Of a stretch of DNA of 64,000 bases, positions 41,367 through 52,260 are shown one piece after another. The notes beneath the pieces are model-generated. The model saw only the letters and a program-made list of their open reading frames with translations, searched no databases and was not told where the DNA came from. Location: positions 41,001-105,000 of the forward strand of contig RPFO01000649.1 in assembly GCA_009746045.1 (NCBI GenBank), in the 5' to 3' direction. The position numbers and the translations under genes are program-made. Numbering within the stretch: position 1 is the first letter of the stretch; each line of letters starts with the position of its first letter. The DNA comes from Mesostigma viride. Lineage: Eukaryota > Streptophyta > Mesostigmatophyceae > Mesostigmatales > Mesostigmataceae.

Positions 41367-42036
41367 TGTTACGTCCCAGCCCAGACACACCTAGCCTGAG
41401 CTACGTAGCGAAAGATCTACCATGCCGGAATTAGGAAGATTCAAGGTGGCCAGTAATGCAGATTGCGCTTCACGACTGGAATCGTGAGATATCTGGCACC
41501 GCGACTTGATGCCAAGCTAATTAATACACACTTATAATGGCTAGCAAGACCAATTACAAATGGATAGTTGCCCCAGGTTTAATGTGTAGGCGTATTCGCA
41601 CTTATCATTCATCAAACCAAGAGGACGAGACTCTCGTCCTCGGACCAATTTCACCTAGGTCTGCCACTACGCTGGCAAGGGGCGCCGACATGGCGCCGAC
41701 CTTCCAAAGCATGCAGTCCACACAAGATCCTCGGGTCGACATCGACCCTCGCCTACAGAATCCACGCATGAGTACAATATCGCAACTAGCTATGAAGTAC
41801 GCAGCGCGGCGCGACTGCACCGGCCCCTAGAAGATACACGCATACAACAACCTAGGCCCAAAATAACTGGTCCGAATCACACAAACTGTCATAGTTCCAT
41901 ACAAAAGTCCTGACCAAGGGACAATTCCCAAATTAAGTACCGAAATGAGTCCCAAAGTCCTACGGACTATGACAACAAGTCAAACTACATAATTTATTCC
42001 ATTGTTACGTCCGTCCAAAAGGGCCGGGACGTAACA
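41367..42036 (-). repeat. 3' LTR, full length, 670 bp
   Basis: Bounded by a perfect 11-bp inverted repeat TGTTACGTCCC/GGGACGTAACA. Its left 472 bp match 49601-50070 almost exactly, including an ATG frame MASKTNYKWIVAPG that is simply LTR sequence. The element-strand start carries a second short inverted pair (TGTTACGTCC...GGACGTAACA within 34 bp). Confidence 0.9.
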
Positions 42037-42055
42037 CTCCTCCCCCCCCACGGGG
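42037..42055 (-). other. Polypurine tract of the LTR element
   Basis: On the minus strand CGTGGGGGGGGAGGAG directly precedes TGTTACG of the 3' LTR, the expected site of plus-strand priming. Confidence 0.8.
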
Positions 42056-45000
42056 GTCGGTAGTCCCTACCGTACAAGAGATAGAAAGGAAACAAGTAAC
42101 CTACGCTACTATAAGAGTACTATGTCCCAACCCCGGTTCACCCGCGGGTTAGTAATACCAATTCCTCTAGAGGTTGATACACAGGACCAACCCTGACGTA
42201 GTAGCATGAACCAGGATGACAAGATAATTCTGCTATCCGTCATAAAACTCTCACAACCATCTCAGCGACCGCCGTTGTTGGCGCGCCGATCCACTGGAGC
42301 CATCTTAGGGGGCGCCACCGCGTGCCCTATCCCATCCACATAATAATGCACAGTCCATGTAATCCCGCGCAACCAGTCCTGAGGTCCTGAGCAGCCTCAA
42401 ACTTGATGAAATGTTGACCATAGGGGTACTATGTCCCAGCCCTTGTGCACCAACGAGCCAGTGAAACCAGGTCCCCCCAGACTTGCCACGCAAGGGCAAC
42501 TCTTTATATATAGCCAATCGGGCCTGTCAGCAAGAGGGAATATTTTTCCTGCATACAACTTGATGATCCGGCCGACGAGGTGGCCAGTCATGTATCCCGT
42601 CCAGCCGAAACCCAGCCTTACAGCGCGACTGATGCGCGTAATCACATGACGATTAAGAAGTACTACTAGCGTCGACGACGGTGAGGCACAGCATGCAGTG
42701 CAGGCCCCATGCTCAGAAGCGAGGGCGTGCACCAGAAGAATCTGATCCATCGCCTCACTACCGACAGTTGTACGCGTCCTCTCAAATACAGGCGCGCCGT
42801 GAGCCAACCGACCATGCAACGTGGCCGTCCCTGGCCGCCGCTGGAGTGGCTGTATAGAGGGGGAAGCCCTAGCGTGGCCGCTAGAGTGCGCCTCCCCTGC
42901 ACCTGCGAACGCATGCAGGTGCCCGCAAGGCCCTAGTGTGTCCACTAGAGTGCGCCCCGCCGTCTCTATCCAGCACAGGAAACAGTCAAAGTCGATCAAC
43001 ACCGGAAACTTGGATAATATGGCACGTTAAGTGCCCAAAACTAGCAGGGCCCCAGCGTGTCCACTGGAGTGCGCCCTGCCAACTCCTCCACGAAGCTGCA
43101 GTAAGTTAGGCACAACACCACTCCGGCCGACGTGCATAGACCGGAGCAGTCGCCGGTCCCCGCATTCCTTACTGCCAATGTGCCTGAACTCCACCGCAAG
43201 CGCACGGTTGATGTTTGCGCAGGCCCATATGCATGTGATGCTCAAGGCCGCCGACGTGGACTGCATAGCGCCCGCAATGCCCGCACTTATATAATGCAAT
43301 GGGCAGGTCGGGGAGTGACACGCCTTGCAGGAACTGCCGTATCAGTAACGTTGCCCCTGCGAGACACCGTGCTGCTCATGGAGTAGGGCCGAAGCAACCC
43401 CGCAGTCCCAAACAAGAGCTCCTCGGGCTCGATCGCGCCCATGCAGCGCACAGGTGCTCAAGCACATACAGCGATCGTGGGCCGGGGTCAATCCCGCGCA
43501 CGACCGATCACCGCCTGTCCACCCCGCTTGGCTGTCTTGCCCAGGATCCCGATTCCCGCAACAGAAACACGCCCCTATGTATGCAGTCCCCACCGCGCAT
43601 TGCCACATCCCCCACTCGAAGCTTGAAGGCCTCTCACCACCCCTGTACCAGTGCATGGCCATGGGGTATAGTACATTTTGAAGCCCACACAGCCCGCCCG
43701 CCATGCACATGGAACGCCCTGCTCTGAGTCCCTCATCCATGCAACCTCGTAGGCGCGCGGACACGAGCCACTTGCAAATCACGCTCGATCGGCCTCCACC
43801 AGTGGTGCAAGGAACAACTCCCTACCGGGCTCAGCCCACAGGAGGGACGCGAACACTGCGCGATGGTAGCCATGCACAGGGTCGCGGGCAGTGACCAGGT
43901 GCTCAGACTCCAGCAGCTCGGTCCTGCCTGCCTCTCAGTCTCGGGTCGCCGTTACTACAGTCCCCGTGACTCGCCCTCGACGGCCAGATCCCGCACGTCC
44001 CGTACCTCAGTGCTCTGCCATGGCTCAGCGCGCGTCAGCGCCGGGTCCGCTCAGAGCGGATGTACCGGCCCTATGCAGTGATACCGGTGTTACTCGGACA
44101 CCGGCAGTCTGCGGGGCGACAGCGCCACATCATGTGGCATCGGCACCATGCACGCGCACTGTTGAGGCGGTGAGACAATGACCGGACACCGCCACCTGCT
44201 TCTGATGCAACCACGACCGGCACCAGCGCAACCAGTGCAACCACGACCGGCTGGGTCATCCACCACTACTGCCGGCAGTACGTGCTGTCGCCATGCAACT
44301 GCACCGTGCCCGCATATGCTTGCAGCCCCGGGGGCCCTTACTCCCGACGGTCGCGGCGGACGCGGGCGCGCCCCGCATGCACGGTTACTCGAGCCCAGGA
44401 GTGCCCTGACCCAGCTAGGCGTCGACTCAATGCCGGGGTAGCCAATTGGTTGGCTACCGACAATTCAACAAGGTGCTGTACATCTGTTTGCCGGCCGACC
44501 ACGATTCAGTACAGGCTCCGCCCTGCCTGATCGCCCAGTCGCATCGGGGTTGCAACAGCCTCCACGCACCGTGCCGTCTCCATGCACCGTGCCGCAATGG
44601 TGAAATTAATCACGTACGGGTGCACGAGAAGCGAGGCGCGTCCCTCATGCGCCAGGAAGTCAGGGAGCCGTGACTCATAGCCGCCAGCCGGAAGACTCCC
44701 TATAATAATACTTGGCCGCGTGCCATGGGACTCCGCGTCCGTTGGTCACGCGGGACGCGACGTGCAGTCAGGCCGTAGTCTGGGGTCACTGGCACTCGCT
44801 GCCGAATCCGGCATCCCACGCGGAGATGCCTCGGTACGGACGCCTTAGTAGTAGAATCATCAAGCATCCGGTGAGCCCATGTCCAAAAAGGCCAGGACCA
44901 TGTGCACATGCGGTGCTGAGTGCCTGACGTGGTCCTCTTCGGGACGACCCGTTCAAGCCCACCGCCAACTGCAGATTATCCCATAGAGAATATATCATGG

Positions 45001-45460
45001 AGAAAATATATTATATAGAAAATAGAGAATATCGAAAATATATAATATCCGCACGCTGGCGCATCGATCCCTGGCATGGCAGTAGAAGGGTCGTCGGATC
45101 CACGCGCGGCTGCGCATCGATCCCTGGCATGGCAGTAGAAGGGTCGTCGGATCCACGCGCGGCTGCGGTGGATTCCTACATAGATGGCCGGCTCGATCCA
45201 AAGCCGAACCGTGCCGATCATACAGGAGCTAGATATAATTAAGAAGAGTATGGTATCATAAAGAAGTGTAGTGGACCAGTACAAGTACTTAGTATATAAA
45301 AGGTAGGTATAGTAAAGAAGTATATGGTATTATTAGTAGCCATCTGGTTTCATACGCTCTGCGACCCCTCCCCTTCCCCCGGGGACGACGCGTCCACGCG
45401 ATCGTCCAATTACTGCCAAGGAGTCAAGGATGCTGGACCGCCGTGTAATGCTATGTGCCC
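42056..45460. other. Internal region of the LTR element without recognisable pol
   Basis: Many short frames on both strands, none with RT, RNase H, integrase or chromodomain motifs that I could find. Includes repeated GTGTCCACTGGAGTGCGCC-type strings (42840-43080) and a tandem 45-bp duplication at 45060-45168. Confidence 0.5.
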
Positions 45461-45471
45461 TATACTCGCTG

Positions 45472-45881
45472 TCAGGGCACCAAAAGGAACCATCGGGAAA
45501 CCAAACCACTCGCCGGCGCACGCGAATGTCCACATCCTGCGCGTCCAAAGTCGAGCCCAATGATGATGTCCGCTGCGCCCAGCGGTGCGATGGTCGCAGC
45601 CAGGTCGAACGGGGTGCCTTGCAGCACACCTTTGATATCTGCCAGACCGGGCGATTGGTGTTGGCGACCATCCGAGTGGGTCAGATGCACGGCCGTCCGG
45701 TGTGGGGGCTGGGCGTCAGGCCCAGCCGGCGCACCAGTGCCGCGTTGATGAAGGACGTGGAAGCGCCTGTGTCGACCAAAAACTTGACATCCATGACGGT
45801 TGGTTGGCCGTGTCTGAATATATTATTACATTCATATATAAAATATCCCATTACCGCCAACGGTACCCTATATAAAACCAC
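45472..45881 (-). pseudogene. Retroviral-type aspartic protease, frameshifted
   Basis: The catalytic motif is VDTGASTSFINAALVRRLGL (plus-strand region near 45720-45790), followed after a frame change near 45690 by GTPFDLAATIAPLGAADI and IIGLDF, the second conserved strand. Such proteases cut Gag and Gag-Pol during particle maturation. One frame change separates the halves, so this copy is probably inactive. Confidence 0.8.
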
Positions 45882-45964
45882 TAGTGCTAGACGCCTAATA
45901 GTAATTTCCCATTACCGCCAACGGCGTCTATGCATGGGGTCAGTGTATGATTCCAAACACCCCC

Positions 45965-46085
45965 CTTACTGCTGATAGCATGATAACAGGGTGACCTGCT
46001 ACTGTGCAGGACCAATGCACCCTTCGTACTACTGACATCATGATAACAGGGTGACCTGCTACTGTGCAGGACCAATGCACCCTTG
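45965..46085. repeat. Two 58-60-bp direct repeats between gag and protease
   Basis: ATGATAACAGGGTGACCTGC with GGACCAATGCACCCTT occurs twice in tandem. CATTACCGCCAACGG also occurs at 45850 and 45911. Confidence 0.85.
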
Positions 46086-46324
46086 GTATTTGGTACAGAT
46101 GTGGGGCAAAACAGACACCCCCCCTTGCCCTACACAGGTGGGCATTCTCAGAATGGCTAAGGTGGCCAGCCACTAGGACTGGAAAAGCGCACCGGAATGA
46201 ACATATTATAAAAATATAATTATTAGTTAAATATACTTATATATATATATTATAGTATACTTCCCAGCGGCAAACTCGTAACCGGCCACTGCTGGTGACT
46301 CAAAGGTCGCACGCTGTCCGGAGG

Positions 46325-48014
46325 CTAGTCGTGAGCCTCGATCTCATTGACCGCGCGCAGCACGCCCTTGGTAGAACTCATCGCTGGCGGCCGCGGCTGC
46401 TGGTGCTGAGTCGTGAACTGCCGGGCCTGCTGGCGCCCGCTCGTCCGCGTTGCGGGGCTTTCCCTTGGGCCGGAGGAGTCCGGGCGACTGCCGAACGCCG
46501 GGCCTGAAAACCTGGGCTCGGTCTCCCCCGTGCCACGTCCAGCGTGCCTGCTACGGAGTTTGGGGCAGTCGCGCCTGAGGTGACCCACCTCAAAGCACAT
46601 GAAGCAACGGGCTTTACTCGCGTCGATGGCGTTGAGGCCATGGTCAGCGTTCCCGTCCTCCAGGTCATCGGGGGAGTCATCGCTCCTCGCCGTCGTGCGG
46701 GGGACCTGATCGGTAGAACCGACGCACCGATGGTGCGCGCCGCGAGCCACGACGTCGGCCACCTGCAGAAGATATCTCTGGATATTCAAGATGTCCCACT
46801 CCTTCCAAGGAACCTCAGCGTAGTGCTTTAGTACCTCGTCCTGCAGCTCGGGGCTGAGTGCCTCAATGAATCTGATCTTGTACTCGTACCAGGTCATGTC
46901 GGTCAGGTAGGCGGCGCTGGACTCAAACTTGGACAGGAACTCGCGATACGGAGTGGTCCCCTGGCGCAGCTTGCCGAAGGCGAGTCGCTCGTGGATCTCC
47001 GCGTCTGGGGGTACCAACTTGCGGCGCACCCTGTCCATCAACTCCTCCACGGTTTGCGGGTACGACTGGGATGCGATGCTCTCACAGTTCAAGATGCTCA
47101 CCACCGCGGGGTCCATGCAGGTGTTGACCACGAGCGGGATCAGATCACAGGTGGCAAGCTCCCAGCTGTAGTGATTGCGCCAAACGGTATACTGCTGTTG
47201 CCACATGCGCCCCCATTCGTCAATCTCCCGCGGTTTCATGTCCGCGTGCAGCTTGGGAACATTCTTGAACGTGGGCAACGGTGGGGCCTTCACCGTATTA
47301 GGCTTGGGCCCACCGACCTCCCGGTAGGCGATGGAGCCGAAGGCTGGGGGCTGCGACCGGGGGAGAGATCCGGATCTGGTCGGCGTGCCGTGCGTCCGCC
47401 GCACCTGTACCGACGAGGGGTGTTCATACCCCGGGTCCTCCAAGGCCACTCTGCTGAAATTCAGGTTGCTGACGACCGCAGGCGAGTGGACCATGCTGCT
47501 GTCCTGCGCCCGAGGTCGCTGCGGTTGGGGGACGTGTCGCTGGACGGTTGTCTGAGTCCCCTCGTCGTGTGCGGTGGCGCTGCTTCTGTCACCCCCTAGC
47601 CAGGCCCGTGGCCTATGAGCTCCAAAGGGCGGGTCCTGTGCCCCTGGTTCCTCGATATCCTCCACGGCCCCCTCCAAATCGCCGAATTCGCCATCTGCCC
47701 CGGTGTCCTCACCGTCATCCTCAGAGTTCCACAACACCATGGGTAGTAGGGAAGCACTGCCAAAGGACACTCGACGCCTGCCCCGGTGTGTTGTGGCCGG
47801 CGGAGGTCCCATGGAGCGGCCGCGCCCAGCCCAGGGCTGCGATGGTCGCTCCGTGGCTGGCAGAGCATGATAACGGTAGTACTGCGTGCTTTCATTCTCG
47901 TGCCCTGTCTGCTCAGGATACCGCGGCGGCCACTGTGGTCGTTGCTGCTGCTGCTGCGGTTGCTGCTGCTGCTGCTGCTGCGGTTGCTGCTGCTGCTGCT
48001 GCTGCTGCTGCCGC

Positions 48015-48060
<46 letters not shown>

Positions 48061-48086
48061 GCTGCTGCTGCTGCTGCTGCCGCTGC

Positions 48087-48118
<32 letters not shown>

Positions 48119-48376
48119 GAAACCCCCCTGGAGCATCTCCTGGCTGCGCCCGTCCCCCCCTTGTTCCAACCTGGAGTCTGGACTGTCACCATCTGATGAA
48201 TCTCTGCGGCCCTGGTCTCTGAATCCTGGGGAGCCTTCCGCAGGTCTCTCCATGACCTCACCTGTACCTGTCCCTACTTGGACGTGCGGTGGTACCTCTA
48301 CCACCTCTATACCTTGCTCGTGGTTGTCTACCTGTTCTATCTCGCTGTTGACAGGTTCTCTCCGTTTTCGTGGCAT
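46325..48376 (-). CDS. Gag protein of LTR retrotransposon
   Basis: 683 residues, intact from ATG at 48376. The N-terminal part has an acidic region and a long polyglutamine (residues about 90-145, coded by CAG-type codons at 47935-48115). The central capsid-like part is recognisable by KPREIDEWGRMW, YPQTVEELMDRVRRKL, FGKLRQGTTPYREFLSKFES and FIEALSPELQDEVLKHYAEV. Near the C-terminus is a zinc knuckle CFMCFEVGHLRRDC (C-x2-C-x4-H-x4-C), expected to bind element RNA. The protein would assemble virus-like particles in the cytoplasm. It is intact although the rest of the element is broken, so it could still be made. It shows the Ty3-type Gag layout. Confidence 0.9.
47935..48115. repeat. CTG/CAG repeat encoding Gag polyglutamine
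   Basis: About 60 triplets, mostly CTG on the plus strand with CGG, CCG and TTG interruptions. Confidence 0.95.
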
Positions 48377-48645
48377 GGTGCTCGTACCGATACCTTACAC
48401 AGCAGGCAACACCTCCCCAGAAAGAAAGAGAGAGAGGGAGAGAGTGCAACCACGTGCTATAGATCTTATATATGTAGGACCTAGTACTATTCCCTAGTAA
48501 TAATCTCTTCTACTGTTTGCTGGGGCCAATGGTCAACTGAGAGAAGGTCACTGTAACTGCTGTCCCCTCCCCCTGACTGCTGAGCGTGGGTGGTTTAGAG
48601 CATTCACGTGTAGTGTGCATCCCCTCAGGCAATGGCATGTGTTCC

Positions 48646-48849
48646 CTAACACCTATCTGCGTCCATGATGATATCAAATCCCTTCCACTTGGCACTAGAG
48701 TCTTTAGACATTATCTTATCCTTGATGTGTTCTTCACATGCCTTCCAACTGTAAAATATGGCTGGTCTACCCTCGCCCCCATCATGGGCCACGGCATAGT
48801 AAGGAAATCCAGATTGACCACCCTTATTTATTCTGTTGCGTCTGGGCAT
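48646..48849 (-). CDS. Small ORF resembling the RNase H1/viroplasmin N-terminal (hybrid-binding) domain
   Basis: 67 residues from ATG at 48849 to TAG. PYYAVAHDGGEGRPAIFYSW is followed by KACEEHIKDK and AKWKGFDIIMDADR. This is the pattern of the Cauli_VI/RNase H1 N-terminal fold: YYAV start, aromatic-Trp in the middle, Lys-rich WKGF strand. It normally binds RNA-DNA hybrids and is usually joined to RNase H. Here it stands alone in the leader of an LTR element, 270 bases before gag and in the same direction, without a catalytic domain. It may be a separate element protein, a captured host fragment or a relic. Confidence 0.65.
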   Translation of the reverse strand: MPRRNRINKGGQSGFPYYAVAHDGGEGRPAIFYSWKACEEHIKDKIMSKDSSAKWKGFDIIMDADRC

Positions 48850-49581
48850 GTTACATCATAGGCTGGCAGAGGCTTGCAAGCAGGAGAGAAGGAGGGGATC
48901 CCAGGCTACCTCTAGGTGCAGTGACCTTTACCAACACAAACGAGGGAGAAGCACAGAGTCTAACACAGCACACGCCCGAGCTTTCCGCGGAACGGGCTAT
49001 ACGCACACACGGAGGTAAACACCGTCAACACAGTCGGCAACAGCCAGACGGTATCCACCCCCACGACCCCTTGCAGGTCAAACAACGAATGGCCGTCTCC
49101 GCGACGTCCATGGGCTCCAACGACATTTACAACCTATAGAGGGTACAACATATAACATAAACCCCCTACGCGTGCGGTCCCGGAGAGAAAGCGAGCTCGC
49201 CAGCTAGCCTTCAGCAGGCATAGCTTGTAAAGAAAGAATTCTAACTAGGGGACGTACCATCTTCGATGACGTTAATCCCTCCTGAGCTGGCCGCCACCCG
49301 GTGTCGTTGAAGGCAAGCCCTGGCCGCCACTAGGTGTCGTTGAAAACAGGAGAGCTGAACGCTATCGTTGACAGCACCTCACCACAGGACTATTGCTAGC
49401 CCCGCCGAGTATCCCAGACTGGCCGCTTGCTGCCTAGGTCGTCGTTGAATCCCTTTACGGGCTGGCCGCCGGCCTGTCAGCAATCGTTGAATTCCGGAAC
49501 CTCTACCTACGCCAAGCTCCGCCTTGGTATCCTAATTGGCTCACTAACCCTCTCCGCGAGAGTTAGCTAACCTTTCCAGCA
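48850..49581. other. Leader of the LTR element
   Basis: No gene. 49275-49500 contains four or five degenerate units with CTGGCCGCC and TCGTTGAA, possibly packaging or structural leader sequence. Confidence 0.5.
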
Positions 49582-49599
49582 CATTTCCTCCGATAACCA
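49582..49599 (-). other. Primer-binding-site-like sequence
   Basis: TGGTTATCGGAGGAAA starts one base after the 5' LTR on the element strand. It resembles an initiator-Met type site (TGGTATCAGAG) with an inserted base; the tRNA is not proven. Confidence 0.5.
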
Positions 49600-49600
49600 G

Positions 49601-50070
49601 TGTTACGTCCCAGCCCAGACACACCTAGCCTGAGCTACGTAGCGAAAGATCTACCATGCCGGAATTAGGAAGATTCAAGGTGGCCTAATGCAGATTGCGC
49701 TTCACGACTGGAATCGTGAGATATCTGGCACCGCGACTTGATGCCAAGCTAATTAATACACACTTATAATGGCTAGCAAGACCAATTACAAATGGATAGT
49801 TGCCCCAGGTTTAATGTGTAGGCGTATTCGCACTTATCATTCATCAAACCAAGAGGACGAGACTCTCGTCCTCGGACCAATTTCACCTAGGTCTGCCACT
49901 ACGCTGGCAAGGGGCGCCGACATGGCGCCGACCTTCCAAAGCATGCAGTCCACACAAGATCCTCGGGTCGACATCGACCCTCGCCTACAGAATCCACGCA
50001 TGAGTACAATATCGCAACTAGCTATGAAGTACGCAGCGCGGCGCGACTGCACCGGCCCCTAGAAGATACA
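49601..50070 (-). repeat. 5' LTR, truncated, 470 bp
   Basis: Near-identical to 41367-41838 with a 3-4-base gap (GCCAGTAATG against GCCTAATG). It lacks the first 200 or so bases of the element-strand LTR, so its promoter side is lost. The near identity suggests a fairly recent insertion. Confidence 0.9.
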
Positions 50071-50870
50071 CCGTCCGCATTGGAAGTTTGTTATTATGGG
50101 TCAATTTTTGCCGTATTTGTGTTTTTGTTGTATTCACCTTTTGCCCGGACTTTCAGACTTTTTTTTTTCAAACTTACCTAAGTAATGAAAAAAACCTAAG
50201 TCCAAAGCCAAACCTCCTTTATGACGCAAATCTGCTTTTGGCTTAGGACTTGTGTTTTTTGCCTGAGTTAGCCCTACAAAAAAAAAGCGCTGCTATCAAG
50301 GGTTACTGCACGGCTGAAACACTTACGTCCTGTGCTTTTTTCCTAACGCAGCCCTGCAAAAAAAAAAAAGATACCATGGGTAATGCAAGAGCTGAAAATG
50401 TAAACTTGTAGCATTTCCAAAAAAAAAAAAGTGGGGACTTGCGTGTATTCATTATGCTGTGTGTAATGCACATGTGCTTATTTCATGTTGCCACCGGCCA
50501 GATTCATATAATGTTACAGTTATGATATGATTGTGTGGGTCATGATCCAAGGCAAACAAGTATTGCATTAAAAATATTTTAGGTCACTTATATCATCCCC
50601 ATGTTACAGCCATCATCACCATAACTTCACGACACTTCAATATAGTCCCCGCACAAAATCATCTCATCACGACCATCATCACCGTCTATGATCCTGCCTA
50701 GCCAGGCATCATTAAACTTGTCAGTCACCACACGTAATTGTGCAGTTTTCTATCCATGGGCAATTTCTACTTCCATCTCATTCTCAAAGTCCACCACTTG
50801 TTGGTACAATAATGGTTGCGCGTCTAACAACAGGTGACTCAATTTTGGCAGGTTCTTTTTTCAATTTTTA

Positions 50871-51209
50871 GTGACAGGCTGCAGGCCAGCCTCCTCCTCC
50901 CCGAGGTCGAAGTACGCGGAGCAAATATGGCGGCTGCCGGTGAGCATCAGAGACGAGCACACGTCGCTCCTCCTCGCTCAGATCCCTGCTTGTAGCTGTC
51001 ACGGTGATGTGGTACGATGCCCATTTCGGCTTTTTCTCCGTGCTGGCCTTGTCGCCCAGCACGGGAATATACTCCTCCTCGCTTCCGCCGGGGGCCTCCT
51101 CGGCAGGGGCAGACGGCTGCTTGGCTTGCTGGGCATCGCCTTGTGCTGCCTTCTTCTGCGCTTCCTTCCTCTCTGCTTTCTCACTCGCCTTCCTGCAAAA
51201 TCCCAGCAT
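50871..51209 (-). CDS. Unknown Lys/Glu/Ala-rich ORF (possible exon)
   Basis: Not recognised. KASEKAERKEAQKKAAQGDA looks like a charged helix, then SEEEYIPVLGDKASTEKKP and YHITVTATSRDLSEEERRVL. A TTTTGCAG acceptor-like signal lies right at the start of the helix (near 51192), so it may be an internal exon whose upstream partner I could not fix by phase. Confidence 0.35.
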
Positions 51210-51584
51210 AACAGATAGCAGAAAGCCGAATTGTAATTAGCATGGATATAACGCATTAAGCAAAAGGTCAAAATGCAAGAATAGCGTCCACACGAACCAC
51301 CAAGAAACTTTTTTTCTGGCTTCGCTGCGTAGGTGCTGTCTGCGTCGCCCTGGTGTTGTGAATATCCGATTGCAGCAGTCGCACGGGTATCCATTAGTAG
51401 GTACAGGTTGTGCCCTGTCGTGCTCCCTCTGCTCGGCATAAATAAGCCGGGTGCAGGTTGTACTGCGGGGTCACCTCAGTTTCTGCTTTTTCTTCATTTT
51501 GACACTCCCCTTCCTCTGAATCCTCGCCTTTATCACTCTCCTCTCTCTCCACCACATTTTCGGTATCGCCGCTCGATTCATCGC

Positions 51585-52031
51585 TTAAAATGAAGTTTCT
51601 GTGCCGTGTGGGTTAAGCTCGTCGTCGGCGACGTCGTCGTCTTCAAGCTCATGCCGGGCTTGGCGCCTGGCTTCTCCAGCTTGACCATGTCCTGTTGTAT
51701 ATGCGCTGGCAGGTGCTTTCCTAATTTTATTCTTCCTTCCAATCGTGCGTGTCCATTTGGAATCAAATGCCTCTGAATATCGGATATTCTTCTTCCCTCC
51801 ACGTTTCGTTTTTTCGTGGGACGCTGTCCAGTAGTATGCGCTGTCATGTCCTTTCCAGAATGTCCTTTCCGAATGTTTTGTTCCGTTTTTGTATCCAATC
51901 GTGCGTCTCCATTTCGATTCCATGATAATTTTTTCCTCGAATCGTCCGTTTCGAATCTGATTGCCTTTCATGCGAATATTTTTCCCTCTACCGGTTCTGT
52001 CCATGACTTGGCGTTTCATTTTTTCGTCCAA
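51585..52031 (-). CDS. Unknown basic ORF
   Basis: 148 codons from ATG, not recognised. It contains two copies of a [ED]SKW-RTIG-KN motif (MESKWRRTIGYKNGTKH and FDSKWTRTIGRKNKIRK) and an acidic end ELEDDDVADDELNPHG. It lies inside the proposed TIR element. Confidence 0.3.
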   Translation of the reverse strand: MDEKMKRQVMDRTGRGKNIRMKGNQIRNGRFEEKIIMESKWRRTIGYKNGTKHSERTFWKGHDSAYYWTASHEKTKRGGKKNIRYSEAFDSKWTRTIGRKNKIRKAPASAYTTGHGQAGEARRQARHELEDDDVADDELNPHGTETSF

Positions 52032-52260
52032 TCCTGAGTGTTCATTACTTCCTGTTCATAGCCTTTCCCTATGATTTGGCGTTTCATCGCTGATGTCGTA
52101 CGCTGTGTACGACTTATATCAGTAGCACGTCCCGCCACAGACGAGTTTCCGTGTTGTACACTTGTCTTCTCCCGGTTAGGGCTAAGTTTTGCAAAAAACA
52201 AAAGTCCTAAGTCGAAACCATTTTTTCCGCCTGTTTGCATTACGAATAACCCTGGATTGT

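Larger units (their letters stand above)
41367..50070 (-). mobile_element. LTR retrotransposon with gag and protease only
   Basis: The element reads leftwards. Truncated 5' LTR 50070-49601, primer-site-like TGGTTATCGG next to it, a small hybrid-binding-domain ORF (48849-48646), gag (48376-46325), broken aspartic protease (about 45881-45472), G-rich polypurine tract at 42037-42055, and full 3' LTR 42036-41367. I see no reverse transcriptase, RNase H or integrase in the 3.4 kb between protease and 3' LTR. It is therefore internally deleted or a gag-type non-autonomous element that relies on a partner. No matching target duplication, as expected if the 5' LTR end is lost. Confidence 0.8.
50195..52260. 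mobile_element. Possible TIR element with two unknown basic ORFs
   Basis: 50225-50280 and 52175-52240 are imperfect inverted copies sharing CTTAGGACTT, TGTTTTTTGC and TTAGCCCTA in the same order. Between them lie minus-strand frames rich in Lys/Arg/Glu. A further diverged copy of the end sits near 50330-50365. No transposase signature is recognised; boundaries are approximate. Confidence 0.4.

Noticed and set aside
41537-41830. 97-codon ORF repeated at 49769-50062
   Set aside because: Lies entirely inside both LTR copies and has no domain; duplicated because the LTR is duplicated.
42397-43002. Search for integrase, chromodomain or RT in the 201-codon minus frame
   Set aside because: No HHCC, DDE, YxDD or chromodomain pattern found; kept as an unrecognised interior.
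47548-48497. Poly-Ala, poly-Leu and poly-Cys plus-strand frames
   Set aside because: Antisense readings of the CAG repeat in gag.
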